Made by a program: the position numbers and the translations under genes | Shown here: positions 32,058 through 41,621 of the stretch, one piece after another | Layout of the letters: each line of letters opens with the position of its first letter | Position numbering within the stretch: the first letter of the stretch is position 1 | The notes under the pieces: model-generated | What the model saw: the letters and a program-made list of their open reading frames with translations, nothing else | The model's database searches: none | What the model was told of the DNA's origin: nothing | Assembly: GCA_964016885.1 (NCBI GenBank) | Contig: OZ024742.1 | Coordinates: 119,255,516-119,319,515 of the forward strand | Direction: 5' to 3' | Origin: Eledone cirrhosa | Lineage: Eukaryota; Mollusca; Cephalopoda; Octopoda; Eledonidae | DNA length: 64,000 bases

Positions 32058-34543
32058 ATGGCGACTATAGAAGTTGGATGTTTGAATGTACGTGGCCTAG
32101 GCATGCCCTGGAAACAGGGCCAGTTTTTAAATGACCTCAGGTCACATTGTATAGATGTGATAGCCATCACCGAGTCCAGGGTTCACGACAAGCAGCAGCT
32201 AATCCCCATGTTCGATGATTTTGAGATCTACGCATCTCTCTGTCTGTCAGGAGGTGGAGGGGGAGTTGCTGTTCTATTTCGAAAAAACCTGGATTTCAAA
32301 GTACAGACGATTCACTTGGAACCCGAGGACTAGTGGACGTATATGCTCCGACTGGGACATCGCGACCAGACTTCTTCAAGTGTTTGGAGCCATTCCTGGG
32401 AACGTCTCGCTCCTTAGTGTTAGCGGGGGACTGGAATGGCATCTTAGACGCACGTTGGAACTACTTAGGAGCTTGTGATAATAGAGCGGAGTATAATAGC
32501 CTCAAAAATCTCATCAGCTAATTGCAACTGGCTGATAGATATCGACTAAACTTCTCAAGTGCACCACTGTGGACGTGGAGCAACCGCACTGGGTCTTCTA
32601 GATCGTATTTAGATAGATTTCTAATTAGATAGAATGATAAGGAACCATTAAGCTGTCCACAAATGCACATGGTTGCCTATTCAGGCCACAAATTAGTCAC
32701 CTGCATAGTCAACCGTGATAGAACACACAGACAGGAACCCGGATACTGGAAGCTAAATATGTCGTTCCCGACGCGTAAGGCCTACAGTCAACGGATTAGC
32801 ACCTTAGTTAAGAGCCAGTTGACGGGGGCCATCGTCAAAAACAGTTGGTGGAGCTCTCTCAAGAGGGCAATTAGAATAGAATCGATAGCATTTAGCAAGG
32901 AAGTAGCTTTAGAAAAAAACAAAACTGAAAAGGAACTGGTAGCTAAAGTAGAAGAAGCACTTAGGAATGACAGTACAGCTGACGTGCTAGTGGCGAGAAC
33001 GGCACTAGACCAGTTCTTCAACGTGAAACACGAAGGTTGTATTGTCAGAAGTAGAACACGTGCTCTAAGAAACAAGGTAGCCAAAGCTGTTAGCTGGGCC
33101 CGAGTGGCAGAGGCGAAAAGTGGCAACAAATCCACGATTCAGTCTTTGCAAGACAAAGACGGACGCATTCTACTTGAATCCAAGCAGATGTGCACGGCCT
33201 TCCAGCAGCACTTTGCACAACTGTTTGGGCAAAATGGTACGTCAAGCGAGGTGATGGACTTCAGTTCCTACCTCGACGGCATACCACAACTCTCGAGCAC
33301 GGATGCAGAGAGCTGCGAATGGCCGATCACAGCGGGCGAAATAGAAGATGCCCTAGGCCGCTGCGGGAAACGCAAATCACCCGGTTTAGATGGTCTACCC
33401 TATGAGTTTTACATAGGCAGGCCAGACTTGTTCTCTGGCGTCTTCGAAACGGTCTACTGCAACTGGCAGCAGAACGGGAGGATTCCCAGTTCTGTAGGCA
33501 GAGGCGTAATAATGCTGATCAGGAAAGATGAGAACAAGGGGGATGAGATAAGCAATTTCAGGCCCATAACTCAACACAGAGTTAAAGATTTTGGCCAAGG
33601 TGTTAGCAACGAGGCTGGCGCTTGTCGTCGAGAGCCTGGTAGGGGAAGCGCAAACGTGTGCAACCCGACCAGGTCCATACACGGCAACCTTCACCTCATG
33701 CGATACATCATAGAGAGGGTAGGTGTAAACCTGACTTCGGTGGGGCTCTGATCAATTTAGATCAGTCTAAGGCATTTGATAGGGTCGACTATCAATACTT
33801 GGAAGCAGTTCTCAAGGCGGCCGGCTTCGGTCCCGTCTTCACAGGCTAGATCGCTGCCATGCACACCAGCATCCGCTCGGCAGTCAAGGTGAATGGTCAC
33901 CTATCGAAACCATTCCAAATCATGCGTTCCATCCGACAGGGATGCCCTCTCTCCCCCATTCTGTATGTACTGACTCTCGAGCCACTACTGCGGAAGTTGA
34001 AGCTGTTGCAGGGCATCCCAATCGAACCACGTAATGGTGTCGAAAACCTCGGACATCGGGGTAATCGGCAACCTATTACAGGAATACGAAACGTTGACAG
34101 GAGCAAGACTAAACCCAAACAAGTCTGTCGGTTTGCAACTCGGCACATGGAGAGGCAAACTCATGCCTTTCGACAGTGTCGTTGGACGCTGGACGGAAGG
34201 ACCGGTGAAATTGCTCTGGTTTGGTCCAGACCTCCAGGTGGACAAGAACTGGAACGAGGTCACGGTGAAGGTCTTTGCACTCACCCAGAAGTGCGCTGAG
34301 TGCAAACTCTCCTTGAAAGGTCGAGTGGAGTTGGCGACACTTACATAGCGTCCGTCATCTACTACCGCTTGACAGTCGTGCCTTGTCCCCGCGAATACCT
34401 CACTAAAATGGAACGCCTACTTTTCAAGTTCCCCTGGAAGAAACAGGCTACATTGGTGAGGAGATCCATCTGCTATCAATACCCTTCTAACGGATGGCTG
34501 GGCATGCCGTGGCTGATGATGCGGTGTAAAACAACCCTGCAGT
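32058..34543 (+). pseudogene. LINE-E copy 4 ORF2 remnant
   Basis: Opens cleanly: 'MATIEVGCLNVRGLGMPWKQ' shows the original start, so the first methionine in copy 2 is confirmed. Endonuclease blocks 'ITESRVHDKQQLIPMFDDFE' and 'LAGDWNGILDARWN' are present in shifted frames. Downstream are 'KRKSPGLDGLPYEFY', 'INLDQSKAFDRVDY', 'IRQGCPLSPILY', then loss of the YADD segment: 'IPIEP' joins directly to 'NGVENLGHRG' in a wrong frame. Ends in an internal deletion. Confidence 0.85.
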
Positions 34544-34699
34544 AACGTTCCCCCCTATTGGGGATTTCAATTGTTATTTTATTATATATAGTTTATTGTT
34601 ATTTATTAATGTTAAAGTTATATGATTTTTATGTAAAACCCCCGCCGTCACGTCTTCTAATGTCCTATTTTTGTACGCCCCTGTGGCAAATAAAGAAAG

Positions 34700-34700
34700 A

Positions 34701-34745
<45 letters not shown>

Positions 34746-34775
34746 GTCTATCTATCTATCTATCTATCTATCCAT
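34700..34775. repeat. (TATC)n microsatellite
   Basis: Tail of LINE-E copy 4, about 18 units with a TTTCTG interruption, then CT-rich sequence to 34817. Confidence 0.95.
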
Positions 34776-34817
34776 CCCTCTCTTTCTCCCCTCCCCCCTC
34801 TCTCTCTCTCTATATAT

Positions 34818-35011
34818 AGGAAATGTTCAAGACCCCGACGGCAGAGCTCAAGCCGTTTCGACGGCTATTTCTGGACTCTGAGTCGAAACGGCTCGAGCTC
34901 TGCCGTCGGGGTCTTGAACATTTTCCTATTACCCACTCTTCTACCCTAAGTATTGAGTACTCTGGTGCGTTATGGTCCATCTGGTTCCTTACCACGCTTC
35001 CTTCGTTATAT
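34818..35011. mobile_element. Palindromic repeat family P, copy 2
   Basis: Arms 34821-34861 and 34883-34923 are inverted, with hammerhead-like 3' halves on both strands (GAA + ACGGC/GCCGU + C + GGGGUC). A unique tail follows ('AAGTATTGAGTACTCTGG', 'GTGCGTTATGGTCC') and ends at TA repeats. CT-rich/TA sequence forms the left border. Confidence 0.8.
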
Positions 35012-35019
35012 ATATATAT

Positions 35020-35323
35020 ATACTTAAGGTAAACATTGATGCAATTAAATTCAAGTACTCAACGTACTTTTTCCACATAGGAGTGACGGAGTATATTTAG
35101 AATAAGAAAATGCGAAGTAGTTTCAGATGTTAAAGTTCTTTAATGATAATGCTGTGATATATTTTTCAATGACGACAGTTGCCACACGCGTCGGTGTACC
35201 CAGTGCCGTGACATCATCAGACAGCTGAGTACACCGACGCGTGTGGCCACTGTCGTCATTGAAATATGTATCACAGCATTATCATTAAAGGACTTTAACA
35301 TCTGAAACTATTTCGCATTTTCT

Positions 35324-35335
<12 letters not shown>
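35020..35335. mobile_element. Palindromic repeat family R
   Basis: Arms share 'AATGATAATGCTGTGATA' and 'CACACGCGTCGGTGTAC' in inverted orientation, with the spacer 'CCAGTGCCGTGACATCATC' near 35200. The minus strand carries CUGAUGA (35214-35220), but no GAAA strand could be placed, so no ribozyme is called. Borders are TA tracts. Confidence 0.7.
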
Positions 35336-35372
<37 letters not shown>

Positions 35373-35860
35373 ATATGTGTGCATGTGTATTTGTATGTAT
35401 GTGTATATATATGTATGTATGTATATATGTATGTATATATATATATATGTATGTGTAATGCACATGAACCTCACAGCTTTAGAGGACGTTGTGACCCTGA
35501 CGCTACTTTAGTTACGTTGCTAATTCACACTTTTGACAGCTCTCCCTCCTTTTGTTATATACTTCAAATGAAAGAAAAAGTGAGAAAATGTGTCTTAATG
35601 TGAGTGGGCATGTGTGTGTGTGTGTATGTGGGTTAATGCTTCTGTAGGTGTAATTATGTGTATAGACGTTTGTTACTGTGCGCGCGCACGCGTATAATGA
35701 GGTATTATGTGCGTAACTTACTACGTACTGCGCAGGTGTGTTGAAACATATTTTGCATTCATGAATAGACATGCAACCATAAATACTATACACTTATACA
35801 CCTATTTCGAACGTCTAAGATATGCCAGTCAAGCGAATGATGTTTATATATATATATATA
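35336..35860. other. (AT)n/(TATG) tract then unassigned sequence
   Basis: Microsatellite to 35455, then about 400 bp with no recognised feature except a GTGTGTGTGT run at 35612. Confidence 0.5.
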
Positions 35861-36064
35861 GGAACGAGTAGGACCCCGACGGCTGAGCTCAAGCCGTTTC
35901 GACGGCTAATTCTGGACTAGAATTTGCCGTCCAGAATTAGCCGTCGAAACGGCTTGAGCTCAGCCGTCGGGGTCCTACTCGTTCCTATTACCCACTCTAC
36001 TACCCTAAGTATTGAGTACTTTGGTGCGTTATGGTCCACCTGGTTCCTTACCACATTTCCTTCG

Positions 36065-36066
<2 letters not shown>
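35861..36066. mobile_element. Palindromic repeat family P, copy 3
   Basis: Perfect 57-bp arms (35861-35917 and 35929-35985) around an 11-nt spacer, bordered by TA repeats, then the same tail as copy 2 ('CTAAGTATTGAGTACTTTGG'). Both arms carry the hammerhead-like 3' half (minus 35872-35900, plus 35946-35974). Confidence 0.85.

Positions 36067-36119
<53 letters not shown>
36067..36119. repeat. (AT)n microsatellite
   Basis: Between family P copy 3 and family S copy 1. Confidence 0.9.
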
Positions 36120-36125
<6 letters not shown>

Positions 36126-36143
36126 TACATTTAATATAGAAAT

Positions 36144-36195
36144 GGCTTCTACATGACTAGAACTGTTTCATTCGGAGGAAATCATCAGGAAAGCC
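36144..36195 (-). ncRNA. Hammerhead ribozyme (family S), minus arm
   Basis: Minus strand: GGCUUUC (36189-36195), CUGAUGA (36182-36188), 12-nt stem II, GAA (36167-36169), stem III region (36151-36166) with ACA/UGU closing, H17 = A (36150), GAAGCC (36144-36149) pairing with the first strand with one bulge. Stem II is weak: a U-U start followed by UUC/GAA-type pairs. Confidence 0.65.
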
Positions 36196-36207
36196 CTAGT
36201 GAAGAAG

Positions 36208-36259
36208 GGCTTTGCTGATGATTTCCCCCGAATGAAACAGTTCTAATTCTGTAGAAGCC
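36208..36259 (+). ncRNA. Hammerhead ribozyme (family S), plus arm
   Basis: Plus strand: GGCUUUG (36208-36214), CUGAUGA (36215-36221), stem II UUUCCCCCGAAU (36222-36233), GAA (36234-36236), stem III ACAG/CUGU with an 8-nt loop (36237-36252), H17 = A (36253) in a GUA triplet, GAAGCC (36254-36259). Stem I pairs six positions with one G bulge before the core. Confidence 0.65.
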
Positions 36260-36345
36260 ATTTCTATATTAGATATTTATACTCTGCTATGTATTGAGTA
36301 CCTTACTTACTTTGGTTACCCCCGATTGAACCCGACACCCCCCCC

Positions 36346-36939
36346 ACACACACACACATATATATGTGTGTGTGTTCGTCCGTTTGACGTCGATGGACGG
36401 GAGAATTAGTACTCAATACCGAAGTAGGGTTTAATAATATTCTTTAGTATGACTAAGTGATGAGTTTTGTTATTCTGTAGGTGTACCTGTATACTCACAG
36501 GATCATCAGGATTATCAGACAATAAGAGTTAAAACTATACGTGTTTGGCTTATTTGAGTTCTAGTATAAGGCAAGAAAGAATGCGTAAACTTGGCAACGG
36601 CCACACATCAAGAAACAGCAGTCAGTTGCTTCCTACCTGCTTCTGCCGGAACAAAGCAGATGGCGTCCGTCACCACCTTTAATATTCATAACTAAAGGCT
36701 CTGAATTGTTTATTCGTAAACATATCGTGTATTATTCGATATACAAATTTTACACGCGCACACATCTCTGAGCATTGCAAACCCTACCCGAAAAGGAGAA
36801 CTGGTCAACATCATCGAATGCTTGCGAAGCCGCAGATTTTTTTCAGAGTTTCCCTCTCTTAGAAAGGTGTTGTAACAAGAACAGGGGGGCCTTTCATTCC
36901 CAGGTTAAAACAAGTACTATTTGGATGGCCGTTGACGCT
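36346..36939. other. No gene recognised
   Basis: Starts with a CACA/TATA/GTGT short palindrome. A fold resembling a hammerhead with the GAAA strand lost lies at 36484-36511 on the minus strand (see rejected list). The rest is unassigned. Confidence 0.4.
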
Positions 36940-37110
36940 GTTGAGTGCCTCGGTCCTTTACTGGGTCTTGTTTTCATCCCTCAGGGTGTCCAAAAATCAC
37001 CCTCCTCACTAAGCTAGTTTGGTAGGTTTGCCGGTTTAGTCGCCGACGACCCGACCATGAGACAGGTTGTACTGGGTTACATGTTACCAGTAGCACTCGA
37101 GAGCAACCTG
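36940..37110 (-). mobile_element. Element X, partial copy
   Basis: The reverse complement contains 'GTAACCCAGTACAACCTGTC' and 'CGTCGGCGACTAAACCGGC' as in 47119-47240. Only the left part of the element is present. Confidence 0.6.
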
Positions 37111-37202
37111 ACATATGTATGTTTTCTCTTTCTCTTAATTTCGAGTATAATTTTTTGACCGGCCACCTTCCTGGTGGCAAGGTTGTAAAAGAAAAGAAAT
37201 TG

Positions 37203-37965
37203 TCATCCCTTGAATCGCAAGAATGTTTTGCAAATTTTGAAGGTGCCAGCTATCGCAGCCATTTGTAGACTATGAATTAGGGAGCTGCGCTTTTTGTCCG
37301 CAAATCCAAGTTCAGTCATACTTTGGTCCAAGCGGGTTGGTATATAACCCGTAGCACCAATAATGATGGGTATGAAGCTAAAGGTGTATCTTGGATACTG
37401 GATTTGTAAACTCCTCATCAATGGTCCGTAGATGTCCTCCTTCTCCTGTATTTTTCTGACAACGTTTACATCATGTGGGCAGCTGATCTCCACAACAGAA
37501 CACGTTTTCAATGTGTGGTCCCAAACTACAATATCAGGCCGGTTGTGCTTTAATTTGGTGGCAGTTTTTATTTTCAGGTTCCACCAGTATTCCTTAGTGC
37601 CATCTGTCTCAATATATTCTTCCTCGTTTGTTGTTAATTTTGTTTTCCGAAGTGCGTTCCAGATGGTTCTAGCTATCCCATCGTGTCTCATGGGGAGGTA
37701 GTAGCGAGATGACATTCTTTCGCAGCTGGCAACAATGTGGCTTACATCTTCGATCTTTGTTTTACATAGCCTACATTTATTGTCAGCTGCTGGCCCTCCT
37801 CTTTTGTGCAGCAGATATTTGGTAGGGAGTTCTTGTTCCTGTATTGCATAGAGATATCCCTCAAGGTGTGATGTCATAAACTTGTCGGAACTCCATGCCA
37901 GGTTTTTGAGTGGTTTATCCCCTCTATGGTCTGTGTTTTACGCCTCAAGTATCCATGCACAACTA
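37203..37965 (-). pseudogene. LINE-B (RLE type) C-terminal part
   Basis: A 224-residue minus-strand frame (37877-37203) carries 'CRLCKTKIEDVSHIVASC' (C-x2-C-x8-H-x4-C), 'RPDIVVWDHTLKTCSVVEIS' (PD...E of the restriction-like endonuclease) and the conserved end 'FIPIIIGATGYIPTRLDQ'. Upstream, 'HGYLRRKTQTIEG' is in another frame, so a frameshift lies near 37900. The 5' side is truncated exactly at (TATG)n. Related to LINE-A but clearly distinct in sequence. Confidence 0.85.
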
Positions 37966-38036
37966 TGTATGTATGTATGTATGTATGTATGTATGTATGT
38001 ATGTATGTATGTATGTATGTATGTATGTATGTATGT
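37966..38036. repeat. (TATG)n microsatellite
   Basis: About 17 units. Serves both as 5' border of LINE-B and 3' tail of the next LINE-A (both minus strand). Confidence 0.95.
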
Positions 38037-38261
38037 TCTTCTGGTTTTATAATTTCACAAATTTTTTCCCAATAAAGAGAGAGTCAGTTTCTAACATAGA
38101 CACAAGACTCTCTCATTGGAATTTACACAACATCAACTAGGTAGAATATGTATGCATGCATGTGTAGATATGGATGTTATTGTATTCGTGGATGTGTATG
38201 TTTTGAGTTGTATGTGTGCATGTGTATATGCTTTGTATCTGTACATGTGTATATGCAGTTA

Positions 38262-39330
38262 TTAGAGGCAAAATATTTGGAATGTTTTACATATTTTTAC
38301 TGCTCCATTAATGGATTGTACCTGTAATTTCCTTACTAGTTGTGTTTTTTCTGTTCCTGTGAAGTCTAGCTCCTCAAGATTTGTATTGAGGCAGTTACTA
38401 ACATACCCCAGTGCCCCAATAATCATAGGCATAAATCTGAAGGTGTAATCAGGGTGGAGTATCTGCATATTTCTCATCAGTTCTGCATAAATATTCTCCT
38501 TTTCGCTAATCTTTGATATTATATTGGCATCTGCTGGGCAGCTAATTTCCACTAGTGTGCATGCTTTCTTCTCCCTGTCCCATATCTGGTCTGTTATGCC
38601 TGCATTTTATTGGGGTTTTTACTGGAACATTCCACCAGTACTCTTTCATGTAATGTACATGGATGTCTTCCACATTGCTGTAGCTTTTAATGTGTTTATT
38701 ATCGGGGCTATCTTTTTTACGAACTGCATTGTACAGTGTTTTGGCCAGTACATCATGCCTCATTCGTAGATAATACCGCGATGACATCTTTGGACAGCTG
38801 CTGATGACATGGGTGATATCCTCGATGTTAGTTCTGCAGAGTCTGCACTTGTTATCACATCTAGGTGTTTTGCCTGCATCCCTATCTCTTTTGTGAATCA
38901 GGAATTTCGTGTTAATTTCCTGTTCTTGGATTGCAAAAGCGTATCCTTCAAAGTGGGAGCCAATATAGCTGTTGTTGGTCCAAGATAAAGTACTTTCCTT
39001 ATCTAAATTACTCTTACTCTGGAGCTTCCTGGCAACATATCCATGTATGATTTTTTGCTGATAAGTATGTAGTTTTTCATCCATGGATTCACTGCGATAC
39101 TGCTGAGCGACCTCCCTGGGTGTGAGTTTTTGATTATCACACAGGGAATATCTCTCGAGGAGTTCCTTCCCAACTCTCATGATCTTATCCGTTTCATGCA
39201 GATAGACTTGCTCGAGAAACGGGCTCCTACGCTTCGAGGTTCGTAGATGTTGTCGGAGAGATATGATGCGACATTCAAATGTTGTCTGGACTGATGTTTG
39301 GCTTCTGCCTCCCTGCTTACGTTTCAAGTA
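38262..39330 (-). pseudogene. LINE-A RLE domain and CCHC motif
   Basis: Minus frames 39327-38542 and 38552-38262 include 'CRLCRTNIEDITHVISSC', then 'HNRPDMGQGE', where about 8 bp are deleted compared with 46.9 kb ('RPDIMIWDREK'), causing a frameshift inside the nuclease. 'EISCPADANIISKISEKENI' and 'FRFMPMIIGALGYVSN' follow. The nuclease cannot be made intact. Confidence 0.8.
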
Positions 39331-39384
39331 AAGGCGGTCTATGTTACTGTTGATGTGGAAGTTTCCGGTGTTGTTTAGTATTTT

Positions 39385-40798
39385 TCAAGTTCCAACATCA
39401 ACTGCTCGAATTTCGTCTATCGTCCAATTGAGTATTCCAAACGTTGGTGTTAGGACAGGCACAGCAAACACATTGTGAGCCATTGTTTTGTTTTGCGCAG
39501 AGAGTTCCGAATACCAGATCTTTCTGAATCGGGTGTATGCCCTGGTTACGCGTTCTTTATTACAGATACCATTATAGGATATGTTCTCATCTATCCCCAG
39601 GTATCTGTAGCAGTCCTCATCAGATATCGGTGAAACAGTTAGGCCACTGATGACAATGTTGCTAGATTGTGTTGTTGTATTTCCCCGCTTTACAGTCATG
39701 TATGAGCATTTATCTTGGCCAAACTCCATTCCTATATCCTTTGAGAACGTTGTAACCAGGTCAAGATTTTTCTTCATCCCATCCATGTTCTTGGCTTAGA
39801 GTTTCGGATCGTCCACAAAGAAATTATGGGTTAGGTTCGTATTTCTGTCTTCCTGTGAGCCAATGATGTATCCCTCACATTTCTTGAGCAGAAAGGACAA
39901 GGGGTTTAATGACAAGATGAATAATATCACAGAGAGACTGTCCGCCTGAAATATACCCCCGGAATATTTTATTTTATCAGTGAAAATAGAGTCCTCCCTC
40001 TCTGTCTTTAACCTTAGGATAGTAGCCCAAGAAGAAGACAGCCTCTCTATGGCCCTGACAATAATGTCTGGGACTTTAGAAAGCTGGAGGGCCTCTATCA
40101 TCCAAGAGTGGGGAACAGAATCGAAAGCTTTCCTGTAGTCCAGCCAGACTGTAGCCATATTCCTCCTAAGTTGTCGCACCTCCGACATCGCAGTTTTGTT
40201 GATTAGGAGTTGTTCAGCACATCCCCAAACCCCTTTCTTTCCAGCTGCTTGTTCATCTGTGATGATGTTATTATTTTCACAATGATCTTGGAGGAATAGG
40301 TTCAGGCAGGCTGTATACATCTTATACATCAGGTTCTGGCATGCAATGGGTCGGTAGTTTTTTGCTAAGTGGGTGTCTTTGTTCTTGGGGACCAGTAATA
40401 TTTGTGCTAATGTCAACCATTCTGGTATAAGTGTATCTCCCTTAAGAACTTGTTGGTAGAGGTCAGTAAGATACCTCCGATAGAATATCAGTTTTTTGTA
40501 CCAGTAGCCGACAATCATGTCTCTTCCTGGTGTTTTCTTATCTTGGAGTTTTCCTATCACAGTCTCAAGGGTACCCTCACTTATTTCCTATGTTTTTGTT
40601 GTAGTGTAGGAGTAATAGTTCTTTCGGATTTCTTTTAGCCACACTGCATCTTGGTTGAAATTCTTCTTTTCACCACATATTTTGCTCCAAAAGGAATCTA
40701 TGTCTTTCTGGGATGGCGCCTCAGTGACACTTATTATTTTGCCCTTCATATCTCTATAGACTGATGTTTGGTTTCGTCTGAATCTTTTATTAAGCACT
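39385..40798 (-). pseudogene. LINE-A reverse transcriptase region
   Basis: In order: 'NQDAVWLKEIRKNYYSY', 'KLQDKKTPGRDMIVGYWYKK', 'NYRPIACQNLMYKMYTACLN', 'ATVWLDYRKAFDSVPHSW', 'GGIFQADSLSVILFILSLNP', 'NFFVDDPKL' (catalytic F-V-D-D), a stop (TAA near 39796, Tyr in the usual context), then 'GMEFGQDKCSYMTVKRG' and 'YRYLGI'. The usual QGD box reads QAD. The LINE belongs to the RLE group because RT and PD...E nuclease are collinear. It is inactive. Confidence 0.8.
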
Positions 40799-40887
40799 GT
40801 ATGTATGTATGTATGTATGTATGTATGTATGTATGTATGTATGTATGTATGTATGTATGTATGTATGTATGTATGTATGTATGTATG

Positions 40888-40928
<41 letters not shown>
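40799..40928. repeat. (TATG)n then (TA)n
   Basis: TATG array to about 40890, then TA to 40928; lies between LINE-A 5' end and PLE copy 2 3' end. Confidence 0.95.
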
Positions 40929-40931
<3 letters not shown>

Positions 40932-41621
40932 GGAGGTGAGTTTTTATTGTAGCACAATAAAGCAATGCAAATATCGGATAAGTAGCACTCTACAGTTTAT
41001 AGGACTGGAGTATAAATATATAAGATCAAAAGATGGTTAAAAGAGTCCCAAGTATTTTATTATGCGCATTTCAAAAATAATAATATTAATGATATTAAGG
41101 ATATAATGTGAAAGAAGGAGAAGAATAAACGAATTAAGAACTTAGAGGAATTATTTAGGGTTTAAGTTTGTTTTTATGTATTGTAATATGTAAAAGTAAA
41201 TAGTAGGTTTAAAACAAGCACGGAAGGAGAGAAGAAAAAAGAGAATTTAAGGAAGAAAAAATATCTAACGTCAAAAAGTATATATGTTTACAAAAAGTTT
41301 TCTAATGGTAATATTATTATATATAAAAAAATGTATAGTTTCTATGAGGAAAAATAGAAAATGGAAAATGCTGTAGTGAGTAATAATATGAATTGAGAAG
41401 TAATTGGGAAGTAAAGGTTACAGATTAAAGATTAGAAATTAAAAAAGAGAAAAGGAAGAAAGGAAAAAGGATAAAAAGAAGAAAGATAGGGGATCACAAC
41501 GACTTAGAGTGAGTAAATTGTATAATATAATATACTGAAATAAGGTAGAAAGATCGGTATATTTGTAAAAGATATAAAAAGCCTTTGAGAAAAGATTTTA
41601 AACTACTTAGGTGTTGAGATA
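40929..41621 (-). other. PLE copy 2 3' tail (non-coding)
   Basis: The outer 150 bp match, in reverse orientation, 50944-51102 ('CTACAGTTTATAGGACTGG', 'GATGGTTAAAAGAGTCCC'), and 41250-41500 is similar to 50370-50540. It contains a hammerhead remnant (41053-41100). This ties the hammerhead tails at 49.8-51.1 kb to a PLE open frame. Confidence 0.7.
41053..41100 (-). ncRNA. Hammerhead remnant in PLE copy 2 tail
   Basis: The minus strand keeps GAA (41070-41072), stem III AUGCGCAU (41062-41069), H17 = A and AUAAAAUA (41053-41060), identical to the 3' half of the ribozymes at 49827 and 50905. The CUGAUGA strand is gone, replaced by AT-rich sequence. Confidence 0.6.

Larger units (their letters stand above)
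30406..34699 (+). mobile_element. LINE-E copy 4
   Basis: Starts inside ORF1 after the copy 3 tail and runs to AATAAA (34689-34694) followed by (TATC)n. ORF1 is 5'-truncated. ORF2 has lost the C-terminal region: after 'LGMPWLMMR' (34520) the sequence jumps into the 3' UTR, a deletion of about 700 bp compared with copy 1. Confidence 0.85.
36130..36345. mobile_element. Palindromic repeat family S, copy 1
   Basis: Arms of about 65 bp (36133-36197 and 36207-36270) meet at 'TAGTGAAGAA'. Each arm encodes a hammerhead on its own strand. The tail 'CTCTGCTATGTATTGAGTAC' shares the GTATTGAGTAC word with family P. Copy 2 at 49340-49480 is a single arm plus tail. Confidence 0.8.
38037..40798 (-). mobile_element. 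LINE-A, longest copy, between (TATG)n arrays
   Basis: About 2.76 kb with RT and RLE regions in order on the minus strand, a 3' UTR (38037-38261) ending 'AAACCAGAAGAAC' then (CATA)n, and a truncated 5' end that abuts another (TATG)n. The same 3' boundary is seen at 1409, 6573 and 46357. Confidence 0.85.

Noticed and set aside
35214..35220. CUGAUGA at the axis of palindrome R as a ribozyme
   Set aside because: No matching GAAA strand with stem III and stem I could be placed.
36484..36511. Hammerhead with CUGAUGA and a good stem II hairpin
   Set aside because: The GAAA strand reads UACA and stem I does not pair; at most a relic.
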